Origin: Neoceratodus forsteri
Lineage: Eukaryota > Chordata > Ceratodontiformes > Ceratodontidae
Assembly: GCA_016271365.2 (NCBI GenBank)
Contig: CM057449.1
Location: forward strand, 1,567,008,501 to 1,567,072,500
DNA length: 64,000 nucleotides
Reading direction: 5' to 3'
The position numbers were made by a program, and so were the translations under genes. The notes beneath the pieces are model-generated. The model saw nothing but the letters and a program-made list of their open reading frames with translations, was not told where the DNA came from and did not search any database. Below, one piece after another: positions 10,161 to 21,045 of this stretch; position 1 is the stretch's first letter; the number at the start of each line of letters is the position of its first letter.

Positions 10161-11750
10161 ATTTGTATTCTGATTTAAATCAGGTTTTTCTGGCATGCCT
10201 TTTAAGTCCCAGATATACAGTTCAGCAACAATGAGTACCCAGAATGCTATGCAGGCTAGCCTGAAGCATTGCCTTGGGGTGGTCAGCGTTGCACCTGATG
10301 TTGGGCCCTTGGTGAACAGAAAGGCAGTTAAACATGCAAGACAACCTGATTATTTGTAATCCGAGCTGGTTGGGTCAGTCCTTTGCAAAACCCAATGAAT
10401 GAAAAAAATTAGATGGTACCACAATGACTTAAGCTTTCATTGCAGGGAGCTACCCTGATTTGTACTCACGCTATCAGGAATCTGCAGTAGAGCAGACGAT
10501 ATGGAGACCTCGTGGTGATGACAGGCAAACAGGGCCAACATGACACATCTCCTCTTCATGGCCTTTCCTCCAGGTGGCCTCAACCAGCTTGTTGTTGCTG
10601 AGCAGGGGCTGGATCCCCTAGCCGGTCTCTCACCGTGGCGGTCTCTGGTGGCGGAGTAGCAGCCTAGGCCTAAATGGCAGGGCCCAAGCAGGATGAACAG
10701 TCTGGCAAAGTTCATGATCTTCTGCTGGTGAAGCCTCCAGCTGGCATAACAGATTCTTTCGTGGGGAACCAAATCTCGACCCACGAAGCACATTCAGCAC
10801 ATTTAACTCTATAACTACTTCTGATAACAGTTTGGATTCAATCCAGTTGCAAATCAACAGCTTTACTGCGCAAACCTTTTGATCCGAGTATATGTCGCAC
10901 ACAAGTGGTCCGATCACTTCAGGAGCAAGTCTTTGGTCCAAATTGTAAGTTGCACTAACAAACTTCTTCTCTTCTGCTGCAGCTCCAGGTTGGAATTGGA
11001 CAGGTCCAACTTTTGCAATTAGGCAGTTCAATGCAGGAGAAGGTGTCAGGAAGGCAAGTTGAGCCTCTTCCTGTCAATTCCCCCACGCTTCTTCTGGGAG
11101 CAGCTGCTAGCTAGCTCAAGCAGTTCACACTTCAACCTCCAACTCTAACTGATCCACTGTCTCTTGGCACACTGGGCATTTCCGTTGTAAATCCAAAGGT
11201 TCTGTTGGCTGAAGGAGCTGTTAGTCACAGTAAGGGCCCCATCCAGGTCCATTTAGGTGCCAACACTAAAACTACAAAAAATAGTTTTCCTTCCCACAAG
11301 ACCCCTGGCGACAGGATCCATTTTAGGTTCCCAGTGGTTCGATTGGTTCAATTACTGGAAGTCCCGAACCTAACATGGTGGCTTCCATCCCAATGATCAA
11401 GCTACAATCAAAGCAGGTTAGACAAACTCCTCTATCTCTAATATGACAAAGGACAAACAGTAAGATACGCACAGTTCCTATATAGGCTCCCTCTGTGCAA
11501 GTAGCAACTGCAGAATGGAACAAAACAAACCACTGTCTGGTCAGTCACAAGCCCTAAATCACTTGGACCCAGCACAGACCAATTTCTAAACATAGATTAG
11601 CTATTCTCATACAGGGACAGGCACGGAGGCTTAATATGGCACTCTCACGTAAAGACACAGAACTACTTAAGACAGGACACCAGCCTGACAGTACACATTG
11701 GGGGCCCAGGAAAACATTATAGTAAACCCCAAATTTGTAGGGGGGTTACA
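10161..11750 (-). repeat. 5' LTR, segment right of the nested CR1
   Basis: From about 10,590 to 11,750 it matches 3925-5102 of the 3' LTR, including the CCCCAAATTTGTAGGGGG end and the terminal GGGTTACA. The 10,161-10,590 part has no counterpart in the 3' LTR, so either it was lost there or it was gained here before the CR1 arrived. Confidence 0.75.
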
Positions 11751-11754
11751 CAAG
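11751..11754. repeat. Target-site duplication of LTR element, right copy (CAAG)
   Basis: CAAG follows directly after the terminal TTACA and equals 3720-3723. Confidence 0.7.
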
Positions 11755-11814
11755 CAATGCAAATGCAAACAATAATGCAAACAGTCAGTCAAGAGGTTCA
11801 TAGTACTGAGACTA

Positions 11815-12055
11815 GACCAGTGATGTTATGCTAGGATAACACCATGGGTCCAGCCCCAAAATGACCGGTCACAGTCCAAGATTCTTTTCTGCCATTGTAT
11901 AATATACTCTGTTACACTGCCAACATGGTTCAGTTTGCTGCTCCCCACCTCCACCCAACAAGTAATGCATATTACAATTATGTTATGAACAGACAAATGC
12001 TACAAATATAGTATTAGAATGATTTCTGGCATGTGTTGCTCATAACATAGATTGT
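11815..12055. repeat. Diverged member of the palindromic repeat family
   Basis: A segment at 11,820-11,905 (GTGATGTTATGCTAGGATAAC, later GCCATTGTATAATA) matches one at 28,768-28,872 with the same order and spacing. A second palindromic portion at 11,980-12,052 (TATGTTATGAACAGACAAATG against CATGTGTTGCTCATAACATA) resembles 3403-3473. It is only partly symmetrical. Confidence 0.5.
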
Positions 12056-12165
12056 CACAAGTTAAAACATGCTGTCATATCACTCCCTCATCTCCCGTCT
12101 CCCATCTCCGCCCCCCCACACACAGTCTTCGGAGCAGATACAGAAAATGTCATTGGTAATGCAGA

Positions 12166-12173
12166 GTGCAGAC
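12166..12173. repeat. 8-bp target duplication of hAT element, left (GTGCAGAC)
   Basis: GTGCAGAC lies directly before TAGAGATG and is repeated exactly at 15536-15543. Eight bases is the hallmark of hAT insertion. Confidence 0.85.
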
Positions 12174-12367
12174 TAGAGATGCAGCAAATATAAAATCCAC
12201 CGGCGAAGTGAAAGCGAAGTGGCCACTTCTTGTTGGCACTTCGCTACGCTGAGTGCCCCATAGGAAAGGCTCACTTCGCCTTGTTATTATTACTTCGCGT
12301 TCTCATTCCACCTTAAACGCGAAGTAAGGTGAAGTGACAACAATATTGGCAGCATCCCACCCACACA

Positions 12368-12650
12368 GTCACCAGAATGAATGTGCATCCCCAAAGTGCT
12401 ACTGTCTTGTGTCCAGAAAACTCCCCAGTGCTGATGAAGTGAAATGAGAGTGTAACAGGAAATGCAAAGTCTCCCAGAATTAATGGTGCACTCATTTATG
12501 TGTGCAGTGGTCAGGTCACACACAGAGTCACCAGAATTAATGTGCATCCTCAAAATGCTACTGTCTTGTGTCCAGAAAATTCCCCAGTGCTGATGAAGTG
12601 AAATGGGAGCGTAACAAGAAATGCAGTCTCCCAGAATTAATGGTGCCATG
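12368..12650. repeat. Two tandem copies of a ~163-bp unit inside the hAT
   Basis: The motif GCTACTGTCTTGTGTCCAGA followed by CCCCAGTGCTGATGAAGTGA and later TCTCCCAGAATTAATGGTGC occurs at about 12,397-12,492 and again at 12,556-12,648, with only a few differences. Confidence 0.75.
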
Positions 12651-13735
12651 CAAACGCACAGACAGATTAAGATTGTGCTGCACACTCAAGGGATACATAC
12701 AAAAAGGCACACTAACACCTAACCAGTGCTCACAAGTCACAAATCCAAATCTGGAAAGGAATAAATTTTTCCAATTGGGGGATTAGTGCATGGCAGTAAC
12801 AATCCACTACCAGTAAAGATACCACAAAACAATATAAAAAATGTATGCAGGTGCGGTGGATAGCAGGTTCACACTGCTGCAATTACTCTGTAACACAACA
12901 AAAGGTGTCTGATTTAATGGCATGCATTGCACACAGACTCACACACACTACAAGTAATGCGTAGCAAATTGAAAACCTTTAGTAATATAGCCAAATATTT
13001 TAAACAAACTGAAATTATACACTGCTGCACCACAACAATCATCAAAAAAATGTCAAGAATTACTGAAAATATTACTGTGTGTACATTAACACAGTTATAC
13101 AAGAAAAATATAACCAAAACAGAAAGACTGCCTTTTTCTCCCAGTTAATCTACCTACACCACAAATACACCCTTCCCCCAAAGTACACTTCACAGTAGAC
13201 AGACTGACTGTTCTAAAGTAACATTCAAAATCCACACACAACAATAAACACTCGATGATATAAGCACAGAAGGGTTTCCTACAATTGATGTACTAAATTT
13301 TGAGCAAAAAATATTACTCAAAAAGACATTTTAAACAGCTATTAGAGGTTCTGAATCGCAGAACCCTGAGAGCAATCTGTCTCCAGCTACCACTGCACAC
13401 ACACTACCGAGGCCAGAACTGAGGCTGTGCTGAACAATCTAGAGTCCATATGACCTGCAATCCCATGAATAACTGCAGAATTTCATTTGGAGCTCAATTA
13501 CAGGGTGAAGTGAGGCGAATTACATTGATTTCAGCGTACTTTGCCTTAAAATTGGTGGAGAAGTGGTTTGGGAAGGCGGAATAACGCAAAGTCATTGGTT
13601 TCAATGGACTTCACGTTCCTTATTATGAAGAGAAGTACTCCGCTTCACATTGTGGAGTTCTCCGTGGATTCTGCGTTACTCAGTGAATCACTTCACGGAG
13701 CAAATTGGGGCCACTTCGCCCACCACTACTTACAG
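12650..13735 (+). repeat. Long direct repeat, copy A (~1.1 kb)
   Basis: It matches 14,432-15,535 along its length: ACAGACAGATTAAGATTG near 12,658 equals 14,441; CATTAACACAGTTATACAAG near 13,084 equals 14,884; the CACTTCGCGGAGCAAATTGGG-type end near 13,690-13,730 equals 15,497-15,530. The offset is about 1.78 kb. Confidence 0.8.
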
Positions 13736-13771
13736 TACTGTAACGCACATGCTGTACAGGAAGGAACTCGA

Positions 13772-14290
13772 ATGCCTATGGCTGTACTTCCCCGATGAGC
13801 TGTAGCACAAAACTCCATGACTTAAAGACGCTTATTAATGAGTACAATGGTGGAGTGGTGAAGCCTGGACAGATACTACAAAACATGCTTATAATACTAC
13901 AAAGTAACTAGTAAAAAAATTTATGTTGTGATTCGTGACGTGATCGTGAATCATGATTTGTGACCGCATTTGTGACCGTGATGATGAAGAACATGACTTG
14001 GTGTCGACGGTGTGAGATAACCAATATGGAACAGTATTGGGAACGTGAATGGCTATGGCTGTACTTCCCCGATGAGCTGTAGGTCAAACTCCCTGACTTA
14101 AAAATGCTCATTAATGAGTACAATGGTGGGGTGGTGAAGCCTGGAGAGATACTACAAAACATTCTTACAATACATCCAAGTAACTAGTCCAAAATTAGTG
14201 TTGTGATTCGTGACGTAATTGTGAATTGTGATTTGTGACTGCATTTGTGACCATGATGATGAAGAACGTGATTTGTATCATGAGTGACTC
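13772..14290. repeat. Two tandem copies of a ~274-bp unit between the long repeats
   Basis: GGCTGTACTTCCCCGATGAG is at about 13,781 and 14,055, each followed by TTAATGAGTACAATGGTGG, AGATACTACAAAACAT and GTTGTGATTCGTGACGT. The second half is rich in GTGA/TCATGA steps. Confidence 0.75.
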
Positions 14291-14431
14291 ATGATGATGG
14301 TCCTGACTTAAAAACGCATATTAATGAGTACACTGTTCATGTAGAATTATGCACCACACCTGTCCAGTACTCTGAAGGGAAGCCAAAGAAACAACTGTGT
14401 CTTAAGTTACAGATGGAGATTGGTCCCTAAA

Positions 14432-15535
14432 GAGATGCAAATGCACAGACAGATTAAGATTGCGCTGTACACTGAAGAGATGCAGACGCAAAGGCACAAC
14501 ACCTAACCAGTGCTCACCATCAGAAATTTAATTCTGGAAAAGAATACGTTTGCCAGTTGGGGCGGGACAGTGTACTGCACTGCTGCAGTAACAGTCACTA
14601 GTACTAGTACCAGTAAAGATACCACAAAGAAGTACAAAAATCACACAGCTGCAGTGGACAACAGGTTCACATTGCTGAAATTATTATGTGACACAATAAA
14701 AGGTGTCTGATTTGATGACACGCGTCACACACATACTCACACACACACACTAAGTAATGCGTAGCAAATTGAAAACTTCAGTAATATAACCACATATTTT
14801 AAACAAAATAAAATGATGCAGTGCTGCACCACAATAATCAGCAAAAAAAATGGCAAGAATTATTGAAAATATTACTGTGTGTACATTAACACAGTTATAC
14901 AAGAAAAATATCACCAAAACAGAAAGCAGTGTCTTTTTCTCGAAGTTAATCTAGCTACACCACAGATACGCCCCTCCCCCAAAGCACACTTCCACTGTCT
15001 CTCAGTACACAGTTGAATGTTATACATTAACATACAAAATCCACACACAAACAATAAACGCTCAATGATATGAGCACAGGAGGGTTTCCTATAATCGATG
15101 AACTAAAGTTTCAGCAAATAAAATGACTCAAAAAGGCTTTTTTAACAGCTTTTAGAAGGTTTGAATCACAGAGAGCTCACAGAGCAGATTGTCTCCTACA
15201 GCTTCCTACACACACTACCCCAAACTGAGGCTGTACAGAACAATCTAGAACCCCTGTGACCTGAAATCCCATGAATCACTGCAAAATTCACCTTTGGAGC
15301 TTAAAAACAAGGTGAAGTGAGGCAAAGTACATTGTTTTCGATGTACTTCACCTTAAGAATTGGTGGAGTAGTGGTTTGGGAAAGCGGAGTAACATGAAGT
15401 CATTGTTTCAATGGACTTTGCGTTACCCATTATAACGCGAAGTACTCCGCTTCGTGTTGTGGAGCACTCTGCGAATTCGCCTTCACTCCGTGAATCACTT
15501 CGCGGAGCAAATTGGGACCACTTCGCCCATCTCTA
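14432..15535 (+). repeat. Long direct repeat, copy B (~1.1 kb)
   Basis: Second copy of 12,650-13,735. It runs to the right end of the hAT element, so copy A carries an internal version of the right terminus ending in CACTTCGCCCACCACTA. Confidence 0.8.
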
Positions 15536-15543
15536 GTGCAGAC
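15536..15543. repeat. 8-bp target duplication of hAT element, right (GTGCAGAC)
   Basis: Exact repeat of 12166-12173, directly after CATCTCTA. Confidence 0.85.
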
Positions 15544-16904
15544 TCCCCTGATGTTTGACATAGTCCTGATCCTGTAACTCAGGGGGTCAGTCACAAAGCT
15601 GCAGACCTTATACCACTGCTGGTAATTGTGCATGCATTCTCTAATAATCCAGCTTTGCTTACAAATAAAAGTGCACAGTGCTTCTGTGCAAAAAGATAAT
15701 AAAAAGTGCTACGGACAGTGTGCTAAAACGAATTACATTAATTTTACAAACTACTGTACAGTACTGTATATACACTATCATAAACAAAACTCATTGTATA
15801 CTGCTGAATGAAGAGATCCTATAACCAAAATTATACATTGTAGCCACTTCTGCATAATGTCTCCCTCTCCCTCTCGCCATCTCATTGTCTCCGTCTCTGT
15901 AGGTGTGGGTGGCAGAGCTGGGTGCTGTTGCTCTGTGTGTCTGGCTGGGGTATACACAATACAGAGGGTGATCATACATAGAGAGACAGAGAGAAAAGGA
16001 ATTGTGATGTGCATGTCACACTCAGAGTACCTGAGTCTCTCACTTGCTCTCTTTCTCTCTGTCTCGCAGGTTCCCTGGAGAACAGTACTTATGGGGTGGA
16101 GAATGTAGCTGTGGGACAACTGCTGGTCTCTCTCTCTTTCTCTCTTTCTCTAACACTTGCTGCTACTGTCTCTTGCCGACACACTAATTGCTGCTGCCTG
16201 GGTTTCTCCTTGGGGGGGGGGCAATTCTACCTATGGTACAGCCAGGAGACAGGAGGGGGATCACAAATTGTTGGCGGCAATGGCAATTTGCACACTACAG
16301 CAGCACATACAACATCAGGTGAGCATTTGCTGCATGTCTCTCACTCAGGAGAGCGTTTCCCTGCTCGCTCTGTAATGTTGGTGGTGGGGGGAAGAAGCAG
16401 TGCATACAACGTTGTATTTTTCTCCACTCTATATGGGATGGGGTACTGCTGGCAGTAGTGCTTCTTCAGAGGACTTACACAACGACAGGGTAATTAGATA
16501 CAGCACTCATAGGCACCCACTAACTGACAGCTGTGGCTCTCTCTCGCTTGGCTGCACTTTTAACAGCTGCCTGTCAGTGCTGCAGTTCCCCACAGATAAC
16601 AAGTCCTGCTCTGCCCAGGAATCTTGCTGACCAGGCATCTCACCTCAACTGTGGATTTAATAGAGAATTTAACCCAAGGTCAGGTGATGCTGTTGGCCTA
16701 ATGAGCTTTCCACCTTTTGTCAGCCCATGTTATAAGCTACTTTATACGCTGGCAATGGAGACTTACATTCCTAATTTAAATTTATGAAACAGGCCAATTG
16801 TTTTGTGTTTTTTTTAAATGTGCATACACTAAAGTATGGGTGCTTTGGGAGAACACTAATGTTTTTAATATTTTTCACACCGTAGTGATGTTTTTAGATG
16901 CATT
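15544..16904. other. Unassigned interval with CT-rich stretches
   Basis: About 1.36 kb with pyrimidine-rich runs (15,858-15,900 and 16,035-16,150, TCTCTCTTTCTC). Several short overlapping frames exist on both strands but show no domain. I cannot assign this stretch. Confidence 0.4.
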
Positions 16905-18359
16905 TGCTAAAAAAGTTTGAAACTGAAGTTCCTATACCCACCCTACTAGCTTCTCTCTGGCCCCCAGATTCATAAGTTTGCCCAGCAACCTTCCATGTGG
17001 TACTGAACTGGAGGCTTTGCTGATGTCCAGATACAGGACATCCATGGCATGGCCCTATCGATTGCCCTTGCGACCCAATCAAAAACGTCAATTAGGTTGG
17101 TCTGACAGGATCTCCCCGAGACAAACCCAAGTTGCATTTCTTCCTGGAGACCAGTATCATCCAGAATGGTTTCCAACCTATCCTTTAGAATGGTCTCCAT
17201 TAACTTCCCCACAATGGCAGTAAGCCTGACTGGTCTCTAGTTACCAGGCTCATCTGTGGGACCACTCTTGTGGTGAGGTACCACATGAGATATCTTCCAG
17301 TCCAGGGGCACACATCCCATCTCCATTGAGGTGTTGAACAGGTCCACCAGTGGGCCCACCAAGACCACCTCTAACCCTCTCAGAACTCTTTGATGCACTC
17401 CATCTGGTCCCAAGGCCTTGTCCACCTGCAGGGCTTTAAGGCCCTTTAAAACCCAGTCTACCTGAATAACTCCATCTGTTACCCCTGTTCCTCCGATTTC
17501 CATCCCGCTTTTCCCTTGTGGCATAGGCCCATCTTTTTCCCTGGTGAACACAGAACAGAAGTACTCATTAAGGGCCTCTGCCCAGTCCACTCCCTTTTCT
17601 GCCTGACCCCCTTCCCTCTTGATCCAATCTCATCCTTACAGCTCCTCTTCTCTCGTATGTACCTGAAAGAAATCCTTTTCCCCTTCTCTGATCCCCTGAA
17701 CCAGCCTTAGCTCTCTTGAAGCTTTAGCTGCCCTGACCATTCTGCTCACTTCTCTGGATTTCCTCGAGTACTCCTCCTTGTCCTCCCCATATCTAGTTCT
17801 CTTGTACCTGCCAAAGGCCATCCTTTTGTCCCTCACTTTCTCTGTTACCTCCCTTCTGAGCCAGCTCAGTTTTTGTCCTGGATTTCTTACTCTGGGACTT
17901 GGCACACGTGTTGGTGGCCTCTGTCAGACCTAGCTTGATAATGGACCATTTCTGATCAGCATCCATTTCTGGGCAGACTGTGGCAAGATGCTCCTCCAGG
18001 ATGTTACCCATCTTGCAAAAATCCACCTTTCTGAAGTCCACCACTCTCATCTTGGTCCTGGCTGCTTTCTTATCCAAGTTAAGGAAGCACCACACCGTGC
18101 AGTGATTGCTGCCTGCTAGGGGGTCCTGCACGACTATATCCTGGACATGGTCCACATTTTACAACACAAGATCCAGTATGTTACCCTCCCTGGTTGGCTC
18201 TGTTACCCCCTGCATGAGGTAGCTATCCTGGAAAGCCTCTGGAAGTACCTGTTCCCTGGCATTAAAGGTAGCCATGGTGCTGCAGTCCACCCCAGGCAGA
18301 TTGAAGTCACCCACTATGATATTGTATGCCCTTAGAGGCCCTTTGGGAGGAAAAAACAT
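16905..18359 (-). mobile_element. CR1 LINE fragment, truncated at both ends
   Basis: On the minus strand it enters in the middle of the endonuclease (IIVGDFNLPGVDC near 18,320; 'QEPLAGSNHCTVW'-like block near 18,110), passes the linker, then RT blocks 'VDKALGPDGVH' (about 17,410), 'GNYRPVRLT'-like (about 17,235) and 'FVSGRSCQTNL' (about 17,110), and stops just after the LDxSKAFDSVPH region at about 16,920. The remaining RT with FADD, the C-terminal domain and the 3' end are missing. Missing the 3' end is unusual because LINEs truncate at 5'; a later deletion or recombination is needed. Confidence 0.8.
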
Positions 18360-19700
18360 TCAGGACTCTCCCTATGTTGTTTTGTATCTAACTTCTAAAG
18401 CATACCATTTTGACTTCATATCCTGCTTCACCCATGTTTCGATATAGGAGGCCTGGGCTGCCATATAGTAGGATTTAAAATCTGGGAGCGCTAGTCCTCC
18501 CATTTCTTTAGGGAGTGTCCTATGAAGCCTGTCTGATTTGGGTGGACAAAACATCCAACACACAACTGCAGTCGCCTTACTAATATAGATGCAAAGATCA
18601 TCAGGTCCAGCTGGAGCAAGGAGATGGGGGTGGTATGCTCCACAATCTCCAGGGCCCTTCTCTGGTTTGGGAAAGGTGGCTATCTGTGCCTGGCACCAGG
18701 ACCTTGGTGCCCCTCCCCTTTAAGAACCCCCATGAATGTACCCTGCAAAATTGGAACCAGTTCCTCTTTGAGAGCTTTATAAAATTCCCCAGAAAGTCCA
18801 TCCACTCCAGGAGCCTTCACATTCTTTAATGTGCTGATGATTTCCTGGATTTCCTCCTCTCCAGTTGGAGCCTCCATCTGTTTCTGATTTGATAGTGATA
18901 CAACTGAGTTATCCAGGTTGTGCAGAAACACCTGTATTTTCTCTGAATGGCGTTCTGGATGTTCTGCCATGCAGAGTTTTTTTTATAGTATCTAGTAAAT
19001 GCATTAGTGATGTCCTGTGCTTCAGGGTACAGTACAATGCCCCTGAGCCTTCCAGGTCCCTTATTTTAAGCACTGACCTTTTGGCAGCTTGTTGTCTGAT
19101 TTGCCAGGCAAGGATTCTCTCAACCCTATTACCATGCTCATGAAACCATTCCCACAACTTCAGCCGCATACCCGAGATTCCCTTTGATGTGGTTTTCAAA
19201 TGTTTTGGTAAGAGTGTCCCTTTTGATTTGAGTTCTTGTTTAAGAGCCTCATCCAAGGTAATTTTGTGGTGGGACTCCAAGTCAAATATTTGTCTCTCGA
19301 GGTTTATCCTCTTGGCTGTCACCAGCTTCTTGTTATGCGAATCAAACTGAATAATTTTGCCTGTGAGCACTGCTTTAAGTCCATCCCATCCGGCTCCAGT
19401 TTCAGAGACCTGCCCTCTGGCTCTTCCCTGACCTCCTGTATCTCTATTGGAGTGTCCCATCTGATTAGTTCCACCACCCCGCTGTGATGTGGGTGGTCCT
19501 CATAGGTGGATGCAAAGACCTGCCCTACCCAGCTGCTCTTCAGTTTTTTGTGCTCAGCTGTATTCTTGGGGACTCCTGCAAGAATACCACTATTGTGCTT
19601 AGCTGGTTTAGTTCCTGGAGAATGTGTGACTGCTTACTCTGTCTACCCAAGCTCTTAACATTATACAAGACCACCCTGAGACCCATTCCTATGGCTATAT
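18360..19700 (-). mobile_element. Collapsed L1/Tx1-type LINE ORF2, two large internal deletions
   Basis: Starting at 19,690 on the minus strand, 'MGLRVVLYNVKSLGRQSK' and 'VVFLQES' form the start of an L1-type endonuclease, then 'SSWVGQVFASTYEDH' follows in another frame. The rest of the endonuclease is missing. The linker comes next (19,460-18,970: 'HEHGNRVERILAWQIRQQA', the L1 'GdkaGklLAwqlk' region), then RT start 'NVKAPGVDGLSGEFYK' (about 18,800) and a 'PISLL...HPNQTGFI' block near 18,560-18,640. It then jumps to the C-terminal 'MGGLALPDFKSYYMAAQ' (about 18,490). The catalytic YADD section is deleted. It cannot be functional. Confidence 0.75.
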
Positions 19701-20747
19701 TAACCATCTTGTGAATCTGGTGTTTGGCACCCTACCAGGGTGCTGCTGCAAGTACAGTATATTTTCATCCTGACCAAACCTGTAACAATAAAACCTATAA
19801 ATTCTACAACAATGGAACTTGTTAACCACAGACAAAATGTCTGTAATGTCAAGGTGTTCTGGTGATGGTATAAGTGGTGCACCAGTGTGGGTAGTCCACC
19901 TATGACACTTTATTGTGCAAATCAGTATAGATATCAATCAACTGCTGGAAATATGAGGATATCATCTAATGAATGAGGATGATCCTTACTCTGTACATCC
20001 TTCTTGTCTTGGGAAAGCTTTAGGTACGTTACTTTAGGTATGCTGGCAACCAGCTTGGTTGCCCGAGACCAGACAGGTGTCCCATCTCTGCAGCCCCCCT
20101 CAGGTTTATCCCCAGGTTTTTAATTCTATATCTATGGGGTGCCGAGGACCCCCCAGGTTCAATTCTTCCATTGTGGTGAAAGAGAGACACCTGGCCCCCA
20201 ACCAGTTAAACAAGTCCCTGTTTCCAAAATTCTCACCCTTTACTGGCAGTCTTACCATATTTGCAAGCTACAGTATGTATACTTTTTGCCACTGTTTTCT
20301 AATCTGTAAGCCAGTTTCCTCTCCTCCCAAGCAGACTGCTGTTTCTGGAGTCGGTCAAGCAGAAACATTATCAAGCACAGAGTCATAGCAGTTGCTCAGA
20401 TTCAGCAGGAACTTCAAGACTGCTGCAGTGGCAGCTGGGATGAGAAATTCCGTGTCTAGTTTATCACAGTTTTTCTGAACAATAAACAGTCTCCCCCCAG
20501 ACTGTCAGCATATGTCAAGCAGAAAAATGATCAAGTATGGATGTATATGAGAGATATCTATTGTCTAGCATCCAGTCCATGTTAGTTCTCAGGAGTCTGT
20601 GCTCTGGTGAGGAAAAATCACTACTGAATGTTAAAGTTCATGGGACGTGTAATTGTGATGAGCCGGGGGGTGTTTGGCAGGAACAAAGAGGAAGTGAAGG
20701 CATTATGTGGCCCTCTTCTTAGTCCCACCCTCACTCCACTTGCTGGT
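19701..20747. other. Upstream of the L1 remnant; possibly its ORF1/UTR
   Basis: On the minus strand at about 20,370-20,310 there is a short charged helix-like stretch (LLDRLQKQQSAWEERKLAY) that could belong to an L1 ORF1 coiled coil. Nothing else is recognisable. This is a weak positional inference. Confidence 0.25.
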
Positions 20748-21045
20748 GGAGAAAAACGGCAGCCATAGCCACACAGGGTGGTTTTCAGCAGCTGTTGCCG
20801 CAGGTGTGAGGGATCGGTGGCTGTAGTCATGCAGGGTGCTTTTAGGCATCCATTGTTGCAGGACTTGGCCATAGCCACAACAGGTTTCTTGCTGGGGGAG
20901 AACAATGGCAGTCATAGCCAAGCAGGGTGATTTTTGGTAGCATTGCTGCAGATGTGAGGGATAAGCAGCCATAGCAGCGTAGGGTGCTTTTTGGCGGCTG
21001 TTGCAGCAGGACTTGGCCATAGCCACAACACAGGATTCGGCGGCC
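20748..21045. repeat. Two tandem copies of a ~150-bp unit
   Basis: GGCAGCCATAGCC...CAGGTGTGAGGGAT...CAGGACTTGGCCATAGCCAC at about 20,758-20,876 is repeated at about 20,907-21,027 as GGCAGTCATAGCC...CAGATGTGAGGGAT...CAGGACTTGGCCATAGCCAC. GGCCATAGCCA also recurs two more times up to 21,070. The open frames seen on the minus strand here are made by this repeat. Confidence 0.7.

Larger units (their letters stand above)
3724..11750 (-). mobile_element. Complete LTR retrotransposon, gag-like only, with a CR1 nested in its 5' LTR
   Basis: Read on the minus strand, the element has a 5' LTR (11,750 to 6,385, interrupted by a CR1), a tRNA-Thr primer-binding site at 6381-6363, a 1.28-kb internal region, a short polypurine tract next to 5103, and a 3' LTR (5102 to 3724). 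LTR ends are TGTAAC...GGGGTTACA. The 4-bp target duplication CAAG occurs at 3720-3723 and 11751-11754. The internal region shows similarity to Ty3/PNMA-type capsid and to a pol-tail-like sequence but has no room for protease, RT or integrase, so the copy would need enzymes supplied in trans. The LTR halves agree at roughly nine bases in ten by eye, so the insertion is old. Confidence 0.85.
12174..15535. mobile_element. Non-autonomous hAT transposon, 3,362 bp
   Basis: The ends are TAGAGATG and CATCTCTA, an 8-base terminal inverted repeat, continued inside by GGCGAAGTG on the left and CCACTTCGCC on the right. TAGAGATG-type ends followed by GCGAA-rich sequence are familiar from vertebrate hAT elements. 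Perfect 8-bp duplications flank it. There is no transposase frame; the interior is made of direct repeats (see separate entries) and many ACTTCGC/GCGAAGT subterminal motifs at both ends and near 13,500-13,730, which could be transposase-binding sites. Confidence 0.85.

Noticed and set aside
15778..16787. Several overlapping frames around 15.8-16.8 kb
   Set aside because: Frames on both strands overlap in CT-rich sequence and show no domain, so none is called.
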